Under the pieces are notes generated by a model. It had not been told where the DNA came from. It did no database searches and saw only the letters and a program-made list of their open reading frames with translations. From Planctomycetota bacterium (lineage in GTDB: Bacteria; Planctomycetota; UBA8108; JACQVS01): a DNA stretch of 63,396 nt. The stretch spans positions 1 to 63,396 of the forward strand of contig JACQVS010000263.1 of the NCBI GenBank assembly GCA_016209605.1, given 5' to 3'. Positions 61,197-63,396 of this stretch are shown piece by piece. Position numbers and translations under genes: made by a program. How positions within the stretch are numbered: the first letter of the stretch is position 1; each line of letters begins with the position of its first letter.

Positions 61197-63305
61197 TTAT
61201 TCGCTGGCTGGAAGCAGGCGGACCTCGAGGTTGCGGAAGTGGAGATAACCATCAGACCCGAGGTCGGAAGACGGTTTTTGGTAATCGGATCGGTCAAAGA
61301 CCATGAGCCGGTAAGCCTCCTTATGCAATGGAAGGGGGCGGGTTGCTTCCATGGCTTTTGGCATATCTCCATCGAAGGGGCGGGTGGGATCATAGGGCGG
61401 ATAGACGATGAAAAAAACCTGCTCAGTTTCCATCTCTTTTACTTTGAGATGCAGCCTGCCGTCGCTCAGGCGCTCGAAAGTGACCAGGTATCGGCCTCCG
61501 TCCTTGATAAACCTCTTTGGATCCATGGGATCATCTAGGATCTCTCCCCAATGTAATAAAAATCGCCTCCTCTCGTCGCCCGCTCCCCCGGAATGTTCAA
61601 TACGAACCCCATAGAATTCACTTTCAAGAGGGTCGCGGCCTTCGACTACCAGGCCAGCGGAAACACCGCGATCCCAGCCGAGCTTTTCTACAATGACCTC
61701 GAAGGTCAATTTCAGATGGAAGTTTTGATTTGCAGCCCCTGGAAAAAATACGGGTTGGCTGCAAAAGGGCCGTTTCTTGGGCTCTTCTGACTTTGACTTT
61801 TTAAGAAGTCTAACGGCGCAGTCCTCAATCCTCGCCTCGGGCTTTTTCATATCAAGCGACCTGCCGACTTGAATCAGTTTCTGAAAGACTTCCATGCTCT
61901 CAGAGGCCGCCTCACGGAAGTGGTCAGCGAGCTCCACCGGCCCCTTTTTGGCTAAATTGTTCTCCAGGTCTTTTAGGGCATGGTCAGCGCCGTCCCAATC
62001 CAAGGCCCCGCAGGCGGCAGTTGCCTTGTTGAAGGCGACTTCCAGAGCAGCGTGGGTTTTTAAATCCGGATTTTTAAGGATGTCCCTGGCAAGCTGGATC
62101 GCTTCAGGAAACTCCTGAAGACTGATATAGGTTTTAACCAGAGGGGGGAGCCACTCCAAGGTCCCCTGGTAAGCTAGCTTATCGACCCCAAAATGAAAGA
62201 GCTGGGTTTTCCAGTTCTCCGGGGATCCGGGAACCTTCTCAAGCAGCACCAGCCCATTTGTGCTGGGGTTCCCCGCTGGTCCTGGAAAGGTTATGAGCTC
62301 GGCCAGCATATCCCCTTCCCCCTCGCGCCAGAATAGGCGGTGGCGGGTGAAGGACTCTTTTTTCCCCTCCTGGAGATAAAGGTCGACGAACTGCGTGTGG
62401 CGGTTCTCCTTGGTTTTAAACCAGGAAATGGCAACCGCCGGCCTATCGTCAGGTCCTTTCCCAGCAGACATGAAACTGACTCGGAGCTGGTCCAGGGGTT
62501 CCTTGATATGCTCGCCAAAGGAATCCCACCAAAGAAAAGTCCTGCCCGGATCGGTAGGGGGCCTTTTGATTTGCCTTTCTTCTATGGGAGAGTCCAGGCG
62601 AAAGAGGTATAAGCCTTCTTCAAGGCCGGTGTTTGGGGTATCGGGGAAAACATCGGGGAAAACAGCCGGGTCGTAAGAATGGTAGGAGGATTTGGCGGCG
62701 AAAAGCTCGCTCACCCCATCTCCATTCACATCCATGGGAACCGCCATCTGAAAAGTCCCCAGGGGACCATACCGCAAGGGCCCCTTAAACTTGCCGTTTT
62801 CGTGCTTCCAGAAGCGGATGTCCCGGCCACTCCCCCATGGCCCGGTGACACAGCCCACCTCCGCCTTGCCATCCCGGTCAAAGTCGCCGGTAAAGACGCT
62901 CATGACGTCTGCCCTGGCGTTGCTAGATGGCAGGAATTCTTTCTTGGTCCTTGGGCCCATTGGCTCCCAAACCACCAGGACTTGACGCTCTTGGTCAAGG
63001 CCGGCCGATAGGCCCACAAAGATCTCCCGCTTTCCATCCCCATCCACGTCCGCTGCGGCAAAAGCACTGGGTATCGGTGCAACCATAGAGTCGAAAACGC
63101 CGAGGTCGTTGATTTCCTCCAGTCTCCACATGCCGCCTCCGGCTTGTTGAATGGCCCTGTAGATCTTGAGATTGAATTTCCTAGAACCTAAATTGAGGTA
63201 AACCAGAACTTCATCCGGAGCCTTGCCGTCAAGGTCATGGAGAGCCATGGAATTGATTCCGGTACCATTCGGAACTGGTAACCGTTCACGGATTTTGCCC
63301 GTCAA
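61197..63305 (-). CDS. FG-GAP repeat protein, probable C-terminal part of a larger protein
   Basis: A 702-residue open frame whose start is unresolved: it opens after TAG about 63317-63319, with a TTG at 63305 and no ribosome site. The first 250 residues hold FG-GAP/VCBS repeats (HDLDGKAPDEVLVYL, AADVDGDGKREIFVGL, GDFDRDGKAEVGCV, DVNGDGVSELF). A helical middle (about 375-480) has TPR character. The last 200 residues are beta-rich with FHLKLTFEVIVEKLGWDRGV and YLVTFERLSDGRLHLKVKEM, possibly a concanavalin-like fold. In related bacteria such an arrangement often forms the outer half of Ser/Thr kinases. No kinase domain is in the window. Confidence 0.7.
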   Translation of the reverse strand: MTGKIRERLPVPNGTGINSMALHDLDGKAPDEVLVYLNLGSRKFNLKIYRAIQQAGGGMWRLEEINDLGVFDSMVAPIPSAFAAADVDGDGKREIFVGLSAGLDQERQVLVVWEPMGPRTKKEFLPSSNARADVMSVFTGDFDRDGKAEVGCVTGPWGSGRDIRFWKHENGKFKGPLRYGPLGTFQMAVPMDVNGDGVSELFAAKSSYHSYDPAVFPDVFPDTPNTGLEEGLYLFRLDSPIEERQIKRPPTDPGRTFLWWDSFGEHIKEPLDQLRVSFMSAGKGPDDRPAVAISWFKTKENRHTQFVDLYLQEGKKESFTRHRLFWREGEGDMLAELITFPGPAGNPSTNGLVLLEKVPGSPENWKTQLFHFGVDKLAYQGTLEWLPPLVKTYISLQEFPEAIQLARDILKNPDLKTHAALEVAFNKATAACGALDWDGADHALKDLENNLAKKGPVELADHFREAASESMEVFQKLIQVGRSLDMKKPEARIEDCAVRLLKKSKSEEPKKRPFCSQPVFFPGAANQNFHLKLTFEVIVEKLGWDRGVSAGLVVEGRDPLESEFYGVRIEHSGGAGDERRRFLLHWGEILDDPMDPKRFIKDGGRYLVTFERLSDGRLHLKVKEMETEQVFFIVYPPYDPTRPFDGDMPKAMEATRPLPLHKEAYRLMVFDRSDYQKPSSDLGSDGYLHFRNLEVRLLPASE

Positions 63306-63396
63306 TCGGCGTTCGACCTAGTGATTTCAGGAGCTGAATTGCCGGGGAGGCTTCAAGAAGTGTTCGGGAGGAGCGATGGAGATGGACGAGTTTGGA
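63286..63396 (-). CDS. possible end of an upstream gene (partial)
   Basis: From the window edge a minus-strand frame reads LLEASPAIQLLKSLGRTPID and stops at TGA 63286-63288, overlapping the FG-GAP frame by 20 bases. It looks protein-like. It may be the end of a separate gene or, with a frameshift, the missing upstream part of the FG-GAP protein. It is too short to decide. Confidence 0.25.
   Translation of the reverse strand, partial: SKLVHLHRSSRTLLEASPAIQLLKSLGRTPIDGQNP

Noticed and set aside
1..63396. tRNA, rRNA or CRISPR features
   Set aside because: No cloverleaf with a GTTCRA-type arm, no rRNA signature and no regularly spaced direct repeats were found on reading the sequence; a covariance-model scan would be decisive.

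Overview
This 63.4 kb window is high-GC, gene-rich bacterial DNA whose content points to a planctomycete-like bacterium, probably from a metagenome assembly. This is inferred from gene content, not from a marker gene. The indicators are several very large eukaryote-like Ser/Thr kinases with C-terminal TPR and carbohydrate-binding modules, an ECF sigma factor overlapping a kinase gene, and secreted proteins ending in dockerin-like tails (FLGG..P, D.N.DG..DISD). A formylglycine-type sulfatase, an NPCBM protein, FG-GAP and ELW repeat proteins, and an LpxL-type acyltransferase (hence a Gram-negative envelope) support it. No rRNA, tRNA, CRISPR array, complete insertion sequence or phage was seen.

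Layout. 1-3000: tail of a dockerin protein, a ParD-like antitoxin with a truncated ParE toxin, an AAA/DUF4143 ATPase and a lipid A-type acyltransferase. 3200-11900: secreted or surface proteins (5'-truncated glycosidase-like gene, beta-helix protein, FG-GAP protein, thrombospondin-3/dockerin protein with an in-frame stop) and a membrane-anchored HEAT protein. 12069-17243: a 1724-residue kinase ending in an L-type lectin domain. 17300-21435: MoxR ATPase plus VWA metallopeptidase operon, divergent from an XRE/SorC-type regulator. 21694-25147: cohesin/dockerin protein and a decayed kelch-sodium symporter gene. 25222-29979: a 1585-residue protein joining a kinase, an ATPase/TPR module and a sigma-54 activator. 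30000-33500: debris of DUF4143 ATPases, a kinase and a sigma factor, with a nucleotidyltransferase two-gene module. 33978-38472: ECF sigma factor overlapping a malectin-tipped kinase. 38627-41686: ELW-repeat protein. 42100-43920: VapBC and DUF433/PIN-like toxin-antitoxin modules among more debris. 44080-47903: sugar isomerase-like gene, then a sulfatase-NPCBM operon. 48017-54299: SNF2/SWIM helicase, TPR protein, zinc-ribbon kinase and pseudouridine synthase. 54296-60647: M48 protease and three HtrA-like proteins, two lacking catalytic residues, with an alpha/beta hydrolase. 60667-63396: ACT protein and an FG-GAP protein.

Two themes stand out. First, regulation appears to run through membrane kinases whose external ends are carbohydrate-binding folds (L-type lectin, malectin), next to many secreted carbohydrate-related proteins, which suggests glycan sensing. 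Second, decay is heavy: at least five otherwise good reading frames carry one premature stop (TAG, TGA and TAA all occur), three carry one-base frameshifts, and several are internally deleted or joined to unrelated fragments. The use of all three stop codons argues against recoding and for mutation or assembly error.

The most system-like unit is 55234-60647: two HtrA-fold pseudoproteases, a membrane-anchored unknown protein, one intact HtrA protease and a secreted hydrolase. The MoxR/VWA-metallopeptidase operon with its divergent sugar-sensor-like regulator is the second.
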